Shown here: in pieces, positions 24,238 to 31,345 of the stretch
Layout of the letters: every line of letters starts with the position of its first letter
How positions within the stretch are numbered: the stretch's first letter is position 1
From: an uncultured Bacilli bacterium
Lineage (GTDB): Bacteria > Bacillota_I > Bacilli_A > RF39 > UBA660
DNA length: 32,192 bases
NCBI GenBank assembly: GCA_947623815.1
Contig: CANQHO010000008.1
Location: 1-32,192, forward strand
Reading direction: 5' to 3'
The notes under the pieces: model-generated
What the model was told of the DNA's origin: nothing
The model's input: only the letters and a program-made list of their open reading frames with translations
Databases searched by the model: none
Program-made: the position numbers and the translations under genes

Positions 24238-24922
24238 ACGCTACTTTAGTTCCACAAAGGATACAAGTATCTCCTTCGACTTTGTTTCCACAATTTGGAC
24301 AGAATTTTGGTTCAGAAGTTGGTTGAGCTGGTTGTGTATTTGTTGGTTTGGGTTGATCAACAAATAAATCATTTGTTTGATTGTTATTAGGTGTTACTGG
24401 TTCAACTGTTGGTGCAACTTCTGGAGTTGGTGGAGTCACCGGTTCAACTGCTGGCGCAACTTCTGGCATTGGTGGAGTAACTGGCACAACTTCTGGCATT
24501 GGTGGAGTCACTGGTTCGACTACTGGTGCAACTTCTGGCATTGGTGGAGTCACTGGTTCAACTGCTGGCGCAACTTCTGGAGTTGGTGGAGTCACTGGTT
24601 CAATTGCTGGTGCAACTTCTGGAGTTGGTGGAGTCACTGGTTCAACAGTAGGCGCAGCTTTTTCTTGATCGACAGTTGGCACTGCATTTGGGGAAACTGC
24701 TTCCATTGTTACATTAGTAACTGTTGGAGTATCAACAGTTGGGGTTTCAACATTTTCTGCATTATGATTTTCGGTTGGGATAGTTTGTCCCACAACAGGA
24801 ATTGTCGAAGCTGGTAGCGGGGCATTTAAATCAGTATAATTTGATTGATATGTTCTAGCCGCTTGCTCTAAATTTGTACTTTGTTGTACATCACTTTTTT
24901 TCTTTTTTCCAAAAAATAACAT
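24236..24922 (-). CDS. Proline-rich repeat protein with C-terminal zinc ribbon
   Basis: A 228-residue protein. After an N-terminal region (MLFFGKKKKS, then low-complexity Thr/Asn/Pro) come about six tandem 14-residue units, APxxEPVTPPxPEV, at residues 90-178. The last 25 residues hold a zinc ribbon, CPNCGNKV...CILCG (Cys208, Cys211, Cys220, Cys223), of the zinc-ribbon type often fused to regulators or cytoskeletal proteins. There is no signal peptide, so it is probably cytoplasmic, with an extended proline spacer between an N-terminal anchor and a metal-binding end. It sits directly downstream of two coiled-coil proteins on the same strand. Its function is unknown. A TG-C-TATAGA promoter box precedes it. 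Confidence 0.75.
   Translation of the reverse strand: MLFFGKKKKSDVQQSTNLEQAARTYQSNYTDLNAPLPASTIPVVGQTIPTENHNAENVETPTVDTPTVTNVTMEAVSPNAVPTVDQEKAAPTVEPVTPPTPEVAPAIEPVTPPTPEVAPAVEPVTPPMPEVAPVVEPVTPPMPEVVPVTPPMPEVAPAVEPVTPPTPEVAPTVEPVTPNNNQTNDLFVDQPKPTNTQPAQPTSEPKFCPNCGNKVEGDTCILCGTKVA
24389..24655 (-). repeat. Tandem 42-bp in-frame repeat
   Basis: Six 42-base units encode APxxEPVTPPxPEV, with an additional short unit of 30 bases (VPVTPPMPEV, residues 145-154) that has lost four codons. Units differ at the third and fourth positions (TV, AI, AV, VV, AV, TV). Copy number is likely to vary between strains. Confidence 0.9.
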
Positions 24923-24951
24923 ATATAAACCTCTTTCTTTATTTTATCTCT

Positions 24952-24960
24952 TCTATAGCA
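24952..24960 (-). promoter_or_regulatory. Extended -10 promoter of the zinc-ribbon gene
   Basis: TG-C-TATAGA on the minus strand, 30 bases before the ATG. Confidence 0.4.
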
Positions 24961-25030
24961 TATAATATTTTATCTTTTTTGTAAATAGTTTTTTATTTTA
25001 ATTTTTTTACTTTACATTTTTTGACTGTAA

Positions 25031-25050
25031 AAGGGAATGTTAATTCCCTT
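25031..25050 (-). terminator. Terminator of the coiled-coil pair
   Basis: AAGGGAAT and ATTCCCTT (8 bp) pair across GTTA, with the gene's stop codon in the hairpin. The T tract that follows on the minus strand is short (TTTTAC). Confidence 0.5.
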
Positions 25051-25921
25051 CATCTTCATTAAATCTATCAATATTTATTGTAAAATCACTAACTAATTCA
25101 TTGAATTTTAACAAATTATTAGAAAGTTCATTTTTATCAGCATCATATTTAATTCTATCTAATTCTAATTTTCTTTTTTCTTCTTCAATCAAATCAAGTT
25201 TTAATTTAATATCATGTTCTTGATTATCTAACTCATTTTGTTTTTCTTCAAAAAATTTCTTTTGTTTAGATTTGATAGCTTTTATTTTGTTTAATTCTTC
25301 TTGTTTGAAATTTTCAAATTCTTGTTTTTCTTGATCTAAATTAGCTTGAGATTTTTTTAATTTAGATACTTGACGTTCAACTGCTTCTTTTTTTTCTTTT
25401 AAACTATTATAAACTTCTTCTTTATAATTCCTAATTTTTTCAATATCTTGTTCTTTTTGCTTTTCAAAATCTTTTTTTAGTTGTTCTAATTCTTCTATTT
25501 TTTCATCAATTCTTTTTTTGACTTGACTATTTTTAGCAAAGATTCCTTTGGCTTCAGATACTGTACTACTAGCAATTGCAAACATAGCATCTATATCAGT
25601 TTTGGCAAGACCTTCTTCAAATTCTTTATCAATTTTATTATCTTCTTTATTTTCTACTTTTTCTTCATTTGTTTCTTCTACTACTTCATCTATATCTTCG
25701 TCAACATCTAAACCAGGAAGTTTATCAGCTGGTTTCATTTCTAGAGGCTCTAACTCTTCTAATTCTTCAGGTTCAACGGTTCTTAATTCATATTCCATAT
25801 TATCCCCAGTCTTTCTTTCTTCCGGTTCATCAAAAGAAACAGGATCAGATTGGAGTAAATCGACACCCCGTCCTGCTCTTTCATTTTTACCTTTCTTATT
25901 ATTTGCTTCTTTCAAAGCCAT
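25040..25921 (-). CDS. Acidic coiled-coil protein
   Basis: A 293-residue protein with no recognised domain. The N-terminal third is acidic and low-complexity (EPEELEELEPLEMKPADKLP). From about residue 130 to 270 it is one long charged coiled coil (KKRIDEKIEELEQLKKDFEK). A short conserved-looking end follows: LLKFNELVSDFTINIDRF, comparable to the end of its neighbour (RFKELVSQLNSGFQQL). It looks like a paralogue of that gene. It starts 2 bases after the neighbour's stop, with AGGAG 13 bases upstream, so the two are translationally coupled. Its charge pattern suggests a cytoplasmic scaffold or filament. This is an inference from shape only. Confidence 0.65.
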   Translation of the reverse strand: MALKEANNKKGKNERAGRGVDLLQSDPVSFDEPEERKTGDNMEYELRTVEPEELEELEPLEMKPADKLPGLDVDEDIDEVVEETNEEKVENKEDNKIDKEFEEGLAKTDIDAMFAIASSTVSEAKGIFAKNSQVKKRIDEKIEELEQLKKDFEKQKEQDIEKIRNYKEEVYNSLKEKKEAVERQVSKLKKSQANLDQEKQEFENFKQEELNKIKAIKSKQKKFFEEKQNELDNQEHDIKLKLDLIEEEKRKLELDRIKYDADKNELSNNLLKFNELVSDFTINIDRFNEDEGN

Positions 25922-25923
25922 TA

Positions 25924-27000
25924 CTAGTTTCTATCTCCTGGTAATTGTTGAAAACCAGAGTTTAATTGCGAAACTAATTCTTTAAATCTTGCACAACTTT
26001 GTGATAAGTTTTTACTTTCTAATTCTAATTTTTTCTCTTCTAATTCTTTAGTTTTAGCAAATTGTTCTTTTTGTTGTTCTAATTCTTGTTGTCCTTGTTT
26101 GATTTTTTCTAAAGCTATTTCTTGATCTTTGGCAAATTGTTCTTTTTCGGTTTCTAATTTTTGTCTTTCAGTTTTGATTTTTTCTTCTTCTAATTCTTTA
26201 GTTTTAGCAAATTGTTCTTTTTGTTGCTCTAATTCTTGTTGTCCTTGTTTAATTTTTTCTTCTTCTAATTTAAGTTCGGCTTTAGTTGCTTCACAATCAC
26301 TATTAAATTTTTGTTCAGAGTTTTGAATACGTAATCTTTGATTTTTAACATAGTCATTACATTGTTCTTTTTCAGTTTCAATTATTTTTCTTTGTGCATC
26401 AATGTAATTAGCGAAGTCTTCTCTTTCTTTATCTAATTTTTCTTTAGTTTTTTTCAAATTAGCTTCATAATCTTGAATCCTTTTTTTCTGTGTCAACATA
26501 TCAGAGATAAAATTATTAGCTCCGTTGACATCATTGTATAAACTATCAAACATACTATCAAAACTTCCAGTTGTATCTAAACTACTATTTGTATCAAAAG
26601 TTATTGGTTCAAACGAAGGCATGGTATCTAAAAAACTGTTATCTACTGGACTATCAGATATTTCTTCTTTAGAAGCATCTGAAGCTGATTCCTCAGGAAC
26701 TTCTACAGTTGGTTCTTCATTAACATCTTCTTGAGATGTTTCTTCTTCACTAGTTGTTTCTACTGGTTCTTCAGCGGTAAATGAAGGAATTGTATCCGCA
26801 ACTGTTTCTTGTTCCACTTCTTTAATCATTGGTTCTACTGGAGTTATATCACCCATTTGTGGTAATTCTATATTTGGTATAACAATTTGTGGTTGTTCAA
26901 CAGTATTTTCTCCTTGTCCATTATAATAAAAATCATCAGCATCATCAACAGTATTTACATTTTCCATCATTTGATCATTTGGTATTTGGTCTTGCATCAT
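25924..27000 (-). CDS. Coiled-coil protein with disordered acidic N-terminus
   Basis: A 358-residue protein without a recognised domain. Residues about 1-150 are acidic and low-complexity, with repeated aromatic short motifs (IPSFTAEEP, TMPSFEPITF, NGQGENTVEQPQ). Residues about 160-330 form a long coiled coil rich in Glu/Lys/Gln with a 50-residue repeat (IKQGQQELEQQKEQFAKTKE occurs twice). It ends CARFKELVSQLNSGFQQLPG. I chose the ATG at 26998-27000, because AGGAG lies 9 bases upstream; the ATG at 27007 overlaps the site. It is the first gene of the coupled coiled-coil pair and has an extended -10 promoter. No signal peptide. Confidence 0.65.
   Translation of the reverse strand: MMQDQIPNDQMMENVNTVDDADDFYYNGQGENTVEQPQIVIPNIELPQMGDITPVEPMIKEVEQETVADTIPSFTAEEPVETTSEEETSQEDVNEEPTVEVPEESASDASKEEISDSPVDNSFLDTMPSFEPITFDTNSSLDTTGSFDSMFDSLYNDVNGANNFISDMLTQKKRIQDYEANLKKTKEKLDKEREDFANYIDAQRKIIETEKEQCNDYVKNQRLRIQNSEQKFNSDCEATKAELKLEEEKIKQGQQELEQQKEQFAKTKELEEEKIKTERQKLETEKEQFAKDQEIALEKIKQGQQELEQQKEQFAKTKELEEKKLELESKNLSQSCARFKELVSQLNSGFQQLPGDRN
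26041..26260 (-). repeat. Two 70-bp direct repeats, period 150 bp, inside the coiled-coil gene
   Basis: 26041-26110 and 26191-26260 match at all but two of 70 bases. The period of 150 bases equals 50 codons, so the reading frame is kept, and the protein repeat is IKQGQQELEQQKEQFAKTKE. This is a recent internal duplication. Confidence 0.8.
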
Positions 27001-27048
27001 AAAAAACATCTCCTTTTATTCTTTTACATCCCCCTATTTTCTTTATTT

Positions 27049-27057
27049 ATTATAACA
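27049..27057 (-). promoter_or_regulatory. Extended -10 promoter of the coiled-coil pair
   Basis: TG-T-TATAAT on the minus strand, about 48 bases before the ATG. Confidence 0.5.
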
Positions 27058-27119
27058 TACATTTCCCAAAAAACAAACAATATTTTTACATTTTAAGTAT
27101 ATTTTTTTTTAAACGCAAA

Positions 27120-27154
27120 AAAAAAGAAGAAAAAATACTTTTTTATTCTTTTTT
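27120..27154. terminator. Terminator after the lipoprotein gene
   Basis: A-rich arm 27120-27135 pairs with T-rich arm 27139-27154 around TAC, with one G-A mismatch; the T side is AT-only except one C. It works best for transcripts on the minus strand ending at the lipoprotein stop. Confidence 0.5.
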
Positions 27155-27161
27155 ATCAATT

Positions 27162-27578
27162 TTATTCATTAACAAATTCATAAGTTATAGATTTTGCTTT
27201 AGTTAAATTAGCATCAGTAGCAACAGATATTTGTTTTGTTTCTCCAGCTTTGATACTTTCACCATCTAAAGCAACTACCATTTTAGAAATTTCTTGCCCA
27301 TTAGCATCACTAGCATGAATAACTAAATATTTAGCTTTAACATCTTTTTTACCTTCGTTGGCAGCATCACAAGTAAATTGAGTTTGATCATTTTTAATAA
27401 GCATCATTACATTAGAAAATTTAACACCATCAACTGTTTGTTCTTTTACAACATTTTCACTTGTATTAGCGGTTGCTTTAGCATTTATATCATATCCTTT
27501 TTCTTTCTTTTTACAACCACAACCTGCTGATACCAATAATAAGGCTACTAAACTTAAAGCAATTATCTTTTTTTTCAT
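27162..27578 (-). CDS. Putative lipoprotein of unknown function
   Basis: The 138-residue protein has a classic lipoprotein signal: MKKKIIALSLVALLLVSAGC, lipobox LVSAGC (Cys20), followed by GCKKKEKGY. It should therefore be diacylated and anchored on the outer face of the membrane. The mature part is a small beta-rich domain, with the strands NVVKEQTVDGVKFSNV, KYLVIHASDANGQEI and SITYEFVNE, possibly immunoglobulin-like. I do not recognise a family. A consensus AGGAGG precedes the ATG, and a perfect extended -10 box lies 25 bases upstream. Confidence 0.8.
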   Translation of the reverse strand: MKKKIIALSLVALLLVSAGCGCKKKEKGYDINAKATANTSENVVKEQTVDGVKFSNVMMLIKNDQTQFTCDAANEGKKDVKAKYLVIHASDANGQEISKMVVALDGESIKAGETKQISVATDANLTKAKSITYEFVNE

Positions 27579-27602
27579 TACATTTCCTCCTAGTCTATTA
27601 TG

Positions 27603-27611
27603 ATTATATCA
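27603..27611 (-). promoter_or_regulatory. Extended -10 promoter of the lipoprotein gene
   Basis: TG-A-TATAAT on the minus strand, in the context TATGATATAATCA. Confidence 0.6.
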
Positions 27612-27659
27612 TAAAGATTAAAAAATTCAAGTAGTTTTGATAATTTGACTCATAAAAAA

Positions 27660-27854
27660 TTATTCATGATTTTCTTTAATCATATTTTCCATTTTTAATT
27701 TTTCTTCTTCTAAGTACTCTTTTTCGGCTTTTTTAAATTTTTCAATAAACAAATTAACTATTTTGGGATCTTTAATTACTTTTTTTAAAAGTCTTTCAAT
27801 TTCCTTGATATCTCCCGAATCTAATATTTTTTCCCATATTTCATAATCAGTCAT
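27660..27854 (-). CDS. Small helical protein of unknown function
   Basis: A 64-residue, highly charged, helical protein: MTDYEIWEKILDSGDIKEIE, then RLLKKVIKDPKIVNLFIEKF and a Lys/Glu tail. I do not recognise it. AAAGGAAA lies 6 bases upstream of the ATG, and a terminator hairpin lies just upstream, so it probably has its own weak promoter or is read through from gapdh. No membrane segment or cysteine motif. Confidence 0.5.
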   Translation of the reverse strand: MTDYEIWEKILDSGDIKEIERLLKKVIKDPKIVNLFIEKFKKAEKEYLEEEKLKMENMIKENHE

Positions 27855-27877
27855 ATAATTTCCTTTCTAAAAGATAA

Positions 27878-27906
27878 AACAGTAGTTCTTTTTATAAACT
27901 ACTGTT
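27878..27906 (-). terminator. Terminator of gapdh
   Basis: AACAGTAGTT and AACTACTGTT, perfect 10-bp arms across nine bases; on the minus strand TTATCTTTT follows. Confidence 0.7.
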
Positions 27907-27910
27907 AATT

Positions 27911-28924
27911 TTAATTATTTTTTAAACTCATAAAATATTTTAAAGTTCTAATCATTTGGGCAGTATAACTCATTTCATTGTCATACCAGGCAATTACTTT
28001 TACCAGTTGTTTCCCATCGACTTCGAGAACATCGGTTAAAAGTCCATCTACTAAAGCCCCCTCATGGGCTCCAATTATATCACTTGATACAATCGGATCT
28101 GTAGTATATTGAATGGTTTCATTTTGATTATTTAAAAATAAATTATTTATTTGTTCTACGGTAACATTATTTTTAAGTTCAACGGTTAAATCAATTAAAG
28201 AACCAGTTGTCGTCGGAACTCTTAAAGCTCCTCCTTGCATTTTTCCTTGTAAACTTGGTATGACAAGACCAATAGCTTTAGCGGCTCCAGTTGATGTTGG
28301 AATTATGTTACTAGCTCCGGCCCGTCCCCGACGGGCTTTAATACCTTTTTTATGAGCCACATCTAATATTGTTTGATCGTTAGTGTAAGCATGGACAGTG
28401 GTCATAAAACCTTTTTCAATAGTATAAGCATCATTTAATACTTTACAAACCGGCGCTAAACAGTTAGTGGTACAAGAAGCAGCACTAATACAAGTTTCTT
28501 CTCCCGTTAAAGTATCGTGATTAACATTATAAACAATTGTTTTCATGTTATCTTTAGCCGGTGCCGATAATATGGCCGCTTTAGCTCCAGCTTGGATATG
28601 TTTTTCCATACCTTCATTAGTAGTAAAATGTCCGGTACATTCTAAAACTACATCGACATTTAAATCTTTCCATGGCAGGTTAACAGGATCACTTTCCGCA
28701 AATACTTTAATATGTCTATTCCCCACAATTATTTCATCATCAGTAAAACTAATATCTTTTACCCGATAATTTCTATGAGATGTGTCATATTTTAAAAGGT
28801 ACGCCAATTGTTCCGCATCGGTCAAATCATTTATAGCAACAACATCTATATCACTATCTTGATCCATCAAACGTAAGGCTAAGCGTCCTATTCTTCCAAA
28901 ACCATTTATAGCAACTTTAATCAT
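27911..28924 (-). CDS. gap: Glyceraldehyde-3-phosphate dehydrogenase (NAD)
   Basis: The 337-residue glycolytic enzyme has the Rossmann opening MIKVAINGFGRIGRLALRLM, the active-site SAASCTTNCLAPVCK (catalytic Cys in SCTTNC) and the substrate-binding TVHAYTNDQTILD, RRGRAGASNIIPTSTGAAK and VPTTTGSLIDLTVEL. It ends WYDNEMSYTAQMIR. It oxidises glyceraldehyde-3-phosphate to 1,3-bisphosphoglycerate. I chose the ATG at 28922-28924, because AAAGGATG is directly upstream; longer in-frame starts would overlap the nucleoside kinase. The 13-base gap after the kinase suggests shared transcription. The adjacent terminator ends the unit. Confidence 0.96.
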   Translation of the reverse strand: MIKVAINGFGRIGRLALRLMDQDSDIDVVAINDLTDAEQLAYLLKYDTSHRNYRVKDISFTDDEIIVGNRHIKVFAESDPVNLPWKDLNVDVVLECTGHFTTNEGMEKHIQAGAKAAILSAPAKDNMKTIVYNVNHDTLTGEETCISAASCTTNCLAPVCKVLNDAYTIEKGFMTTVHAYTNDQTILDVAHKKGIKARRGRAGASNIIPTSTGAAKAIGLVIPSLQGKMQGGALRVPTTTGSLIDLTVELKNNVTVEQINNLFLNNQNETIQYTTDPIVSSDIIGAHEGALVDGLLTDVLEVDGKQLVKVIAWYDNEMSYTAQMIRTLKYFMSLKNN

Positions 28925-28937
28925 ATAATCATCCTTT

Positions 28938-30593
28938 CTATTTATAAAATGCACTTCTTCCAATAAATTCTCTTAAAACACTATCGGCTGGTACGTCTTC
29001 ACTAGGTATTGGTAAAAAGTTTCTTAATAAGTTAATCAAACGTATTGCCTCTGGATAATTAGGATTATCTTCTGGAACATTAAACAAAAGTGGTTCTACA
29101 TAAGTTTTTAAAATACCAAGTTCATATAACAAGGCGGAATTAACCACATAATCCGCATCATCTTGATATGGGAAAATATACTTTTCTTCCCCTTCTCGGA
29201 TGTTTTTCCATCTATCTAATGTCTCATAAGCTTTGTAACCCCGATATCTATTATCCCGGACAATTCGTCTTAACTTTCTAGTATCACTCGTATGAACCCG
29301 ATTGTGATGATCGATATTGATTTGGGTAAGTGGAGTTATATAAATTTTGTATTTAACACTTCGATCAATTGACTGCGTCAATTCATCATTCATACAATGT
29401 AAACCTTCGACGATGATAATACCATCTTCATCCATTTTTAATGTTTCCCCATTGTATTCTCTTTTTCCCGTTACAAAATTGAAAGTTGGAAGGTCGACTT
29501 TTTCTCCATCTAATAAACTCATTAGTTGTTTATTAAATAAGTTTATATCAACACAATTTAACGATTCGGTATCTAATTCGCCATTGGCTAATTTTGGGGT
29601 TTTTTCGCGGTCTAAAAAGTAGTTATCCATCGATATTTGATATGGTTTTAAGCCTTTACTTCTTAAATAGATAGCTAGTTTTTTAGCCGTTGTGGTTTTC
29701 CCAGCTGACGATGGCCCAGCTATTAAAATAATTTTGATATTGCGATTGTTTATAATGTTTGATGCGATATCAACTAATTGATTATTATAGTATACTTCGG
29801 CAAGTCCGATAAGTTCGCTATATTTACCCTTCGCCACTACTTGATTTAAATCAGCCGCAGTTTGTTGGTTAATCATAGTGGCCCATCTACTATATTCTAA
29901 AAATTTATCAAACATCATTTGATGATGAACATAATCTAAAGTACATTCGGGATTATAACTACTTGGATAACTTACCACAAAACCAGTTTCGTTTATCCAA
30001 TCTAGTTTAAAGTCATCGATTTGTCCTGTTGAATACGCCAATTTTCCATAAAAATAGTCGTATGTTTTATCAATTCGATACAAATTGATATAAGTATTAC
30101 TTATATATTTTAATACTTCTACTTTATCGTATTGTTTTTTCTTTTTGAAAAATTTTATCGCATCAATTCGAGAAACACTCATCTTATTGATAATATGGTC
30201 TTCTTTAGATAATTCCATCATTTTATTTTGTAACTCTTCGATATCTTCTTTAGTTACGGTTTTATTTTTCAATTCACAATAAAAACCTTTATCGATAGAA
30301 AATTGAATTATTACTTCCGCCTCTTCCCAAAGTTGATTTAAAGCCACAACCATTAAAAATTGTAAAGTTCTTCCGTAAATACTATTTCCGACCCCACTAC
30401 TTCGATCGTAAAAATCAATGGTGTAACTTCTCGTTAATGGTTCATTTAATTCAACTAATTCATTGTCAATTTTACCAAGTAAAATTGGATAGTTAAAATT
30501 TTCTTGATAGTATTCACTTATTTCTTTGACAGTTGTTCCACTTTCAAATTCTTTAGTATTTCCTCGGAAATTCATGATAATTTGTTTGGCCAT
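28938..30593 (-). CDS. Nucleoside kinase fused to TGS and ThrRS-like domains
   Basis: The 551-residue protein is a three-part chain. Residues about 1-65 are a TGS domain (IIMNFRGNTKEFESGTTVKE), the following part resembles the second additional domain of threonyl-tRNA synthetase, and residues about 285-480 form a uridine kinase-like P-loop kinase with Walker A GPSSAGKT (293-300) and downstream SMDNYFLDREKTP and VEGLHCMND. Proteins of this build are annotated as nucleoside kinases in Bacillota. It would phosphorylate uridine/cytidine; the synthetase-like part lacks the class II catalytic motifs and probably regulates. GAGGGA is upstream of the ATG. It is followed by gapdh after 13 bases. Confidence 0.85.
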   Translation of the reverse strand: MAKQIIMNFRGNTKEFESGTTVKEISEYYQENFNYPILLGKIDNELVELNEPLTRSYTIDFYDRSSGVGNSIYGRTLQFLMVVALNQLWEEAEVIIQFSIDKGFYCELKNKTVTKEDIEELQNKMMELSKEDHIINKMSVSRIDAIKFFKKKKQYDKVEVLKYISNTYINLYRIDKTYDYFYGKLAYSTGQIDDFKLDWINETGFVVSYPSSYNPECTLDYVHHQMMFDKFLEYSRWATMINQQTAADLNQVVAKGKYSELIGLAEVYYNNQLVDIASNIINNRNIKIILIAGPSSAGKTTTAKKLAIYLRSKGLKPYQISMDNYFLDREKTPKLANGELDTESLNCVDINLFNKQLMSLLDGEKVDLPTFNFVTGKREYNGETLKMDEDGIIIVEGLHCMNDELTQSIDRSVKYKIYITPLTQINIDHHNRVHTSDTRKLRRIVRDNRYRGYKAYETLDRWKNIREGEEKYIFPYQDDADYVVNSALLYELGILKTYVEPLLFNVPEDNPNYPEAIRLINLLRNFLPIPSEDVPADSVLREFIGRSAFYK

Positions 30594-30620
30594 TATATCC
30601 CTCTATTCTTCTACTATTTT

Positions 30621-30629
30621 AGTATATCA
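30621..30629 (-). promoter_or_regulatory. Extended -10 promoter of the nucleoside kinase
   Basis: TG-A-TATACT on the minus strand. The 17 bases ending at the ATG (AATAGAGGGATATAATG) are identical to those of the ABC exporter gene. Confidence 0.45.
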
Positions 30630-30705
30630 TATTTTTTATGTTTTGGTAATTGTTTTTGTATATTTTTATTTTTTTTGACTATCATATAGTAGAAAGGAAG
30701 ATTTC

Positions 30706-31281
30706 ATGATTATTCCAACAGTTATTGAAAAAAGTCATAATGGGGAACATGCTTATGACTTATATTCTCGATTACTTAAAGATCGTATTATTATGTTGAC
30801 GGGTGAAATTGATGATAATAAGGCTAATATTATTGTTGGACAACTTCTTTATTTAGATTCTATCAACCATGATACTATTAGTTTATATATAAATTCACCT
30901 GGTGGTTCGGTTACAGCCGGTATGGCTATTTATGATACCATGAATTTTATTAAATCGGATGTGTCAACTATTTGTCTAGGTATGGCCGCAAGTATGGCTG
31001 CTTTCCTACTTTCTAGTGGAGCCAAGAAAAAAAGATTTATTTTACCTAATGGTGAAGTTATGATTCATCAACCTTTAGGTGGGGCTCAAGGACAAGCCAC
31101 GGAAATTAAAATTGCCGCCGAAAGAATTTTAAAATTGAAAGATAAACTTAATGAATTGCTTTCTAAAAATACGGGTAAAGATAAAAAGATAGTAGCTTTA
31201 GATACAGAAAGGGATTATTTTTTATCCGCTAAAGAAGCTTTAGATTACGGTTTAGTTGATGAAATATTAAATACCAAATAA
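30706..31281 (+). CDS. clpP: ATP-dependent Clp protease proteolytic subunit
   Basis: The 191-residue serine protease has its triad in [12 protein letters not shown] (Ser96), [13 protein letters not shown] (His121) and [10 protein letters not shown] (Asp170). The N-terminal loop and IPTVIE opening are typical. It forms a double heptamer and, with ClpX or ClpC, degrades proteins. The sequence is standard, although 191 residues without a cleavable N-terminal extension is at the short end. AAAGGAAG lies before the ATG. No CtsR double site is present; only a single TTTGACT half-site lies in the leader. A terminator follows the gene. Confidence 0.95.
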   Translation: MIIPTVIEKSHNGEHAYDLYSRLLKDRIIMLTGEIDDNKANIIVGQLLYLDSINHDTISLYINSPGGSVTAGMAIYDTMNFIKSDVSTICLGMAASMAAFLLSSGAKKKRFILPNGEVMIHQPLGGAQGQATEIKIAAERILKLKDKLNELLSKNTGKDKKIVALDTERDYFLSAKEALDYGLVDEILNTK

Positions 31282-31294
31282 CTTTTGGTATTTT
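31269..31294 (+). terminator. Terminator of clpP
   Basis: AAATACCAAA and TTTGGTATTT (10 bp) pair across five bases, with a T-rich tail. The clpP stop codon lies in the loop. Confidence 0.75.
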
Positions 31295-31305
31295 ATTTTA
31301 TAGTT

Positions 31306-31314
31306 TGATATAAT
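31306..31314 (+). promoter_or_regulatory. Extended -10 promoter of the Fic gene
   Basis: TG-A-TATAAT, 32 bases before the Fic ATG. Confidence 0.55.
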
Positions 31315-31345
31315 ATATTTATATTAGAAAAACGAAGGTGATGCT

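Noticed and set aside
24377-24817. Two plus-strand frames rich in W/N/F or in GATSGVGGVTG repeats
   Set aside because: They are antisense shadows of the 42-base repeat in the zinc-ribbon gene, without promoter or ribosome site.
25523-26734. Several plus-strand frames over the coiled-coil genes
   Set aside because: Low-complexity S/F/I-rich antisense of Glu/Lys codons; no ribosome sites.
30655-30706. CtsR or CIRCE regulatory site before clpP
   Set aside because: Only one TTTGACT half-site is present; no tandem heptad or CIRCE inverted repeat is seen.
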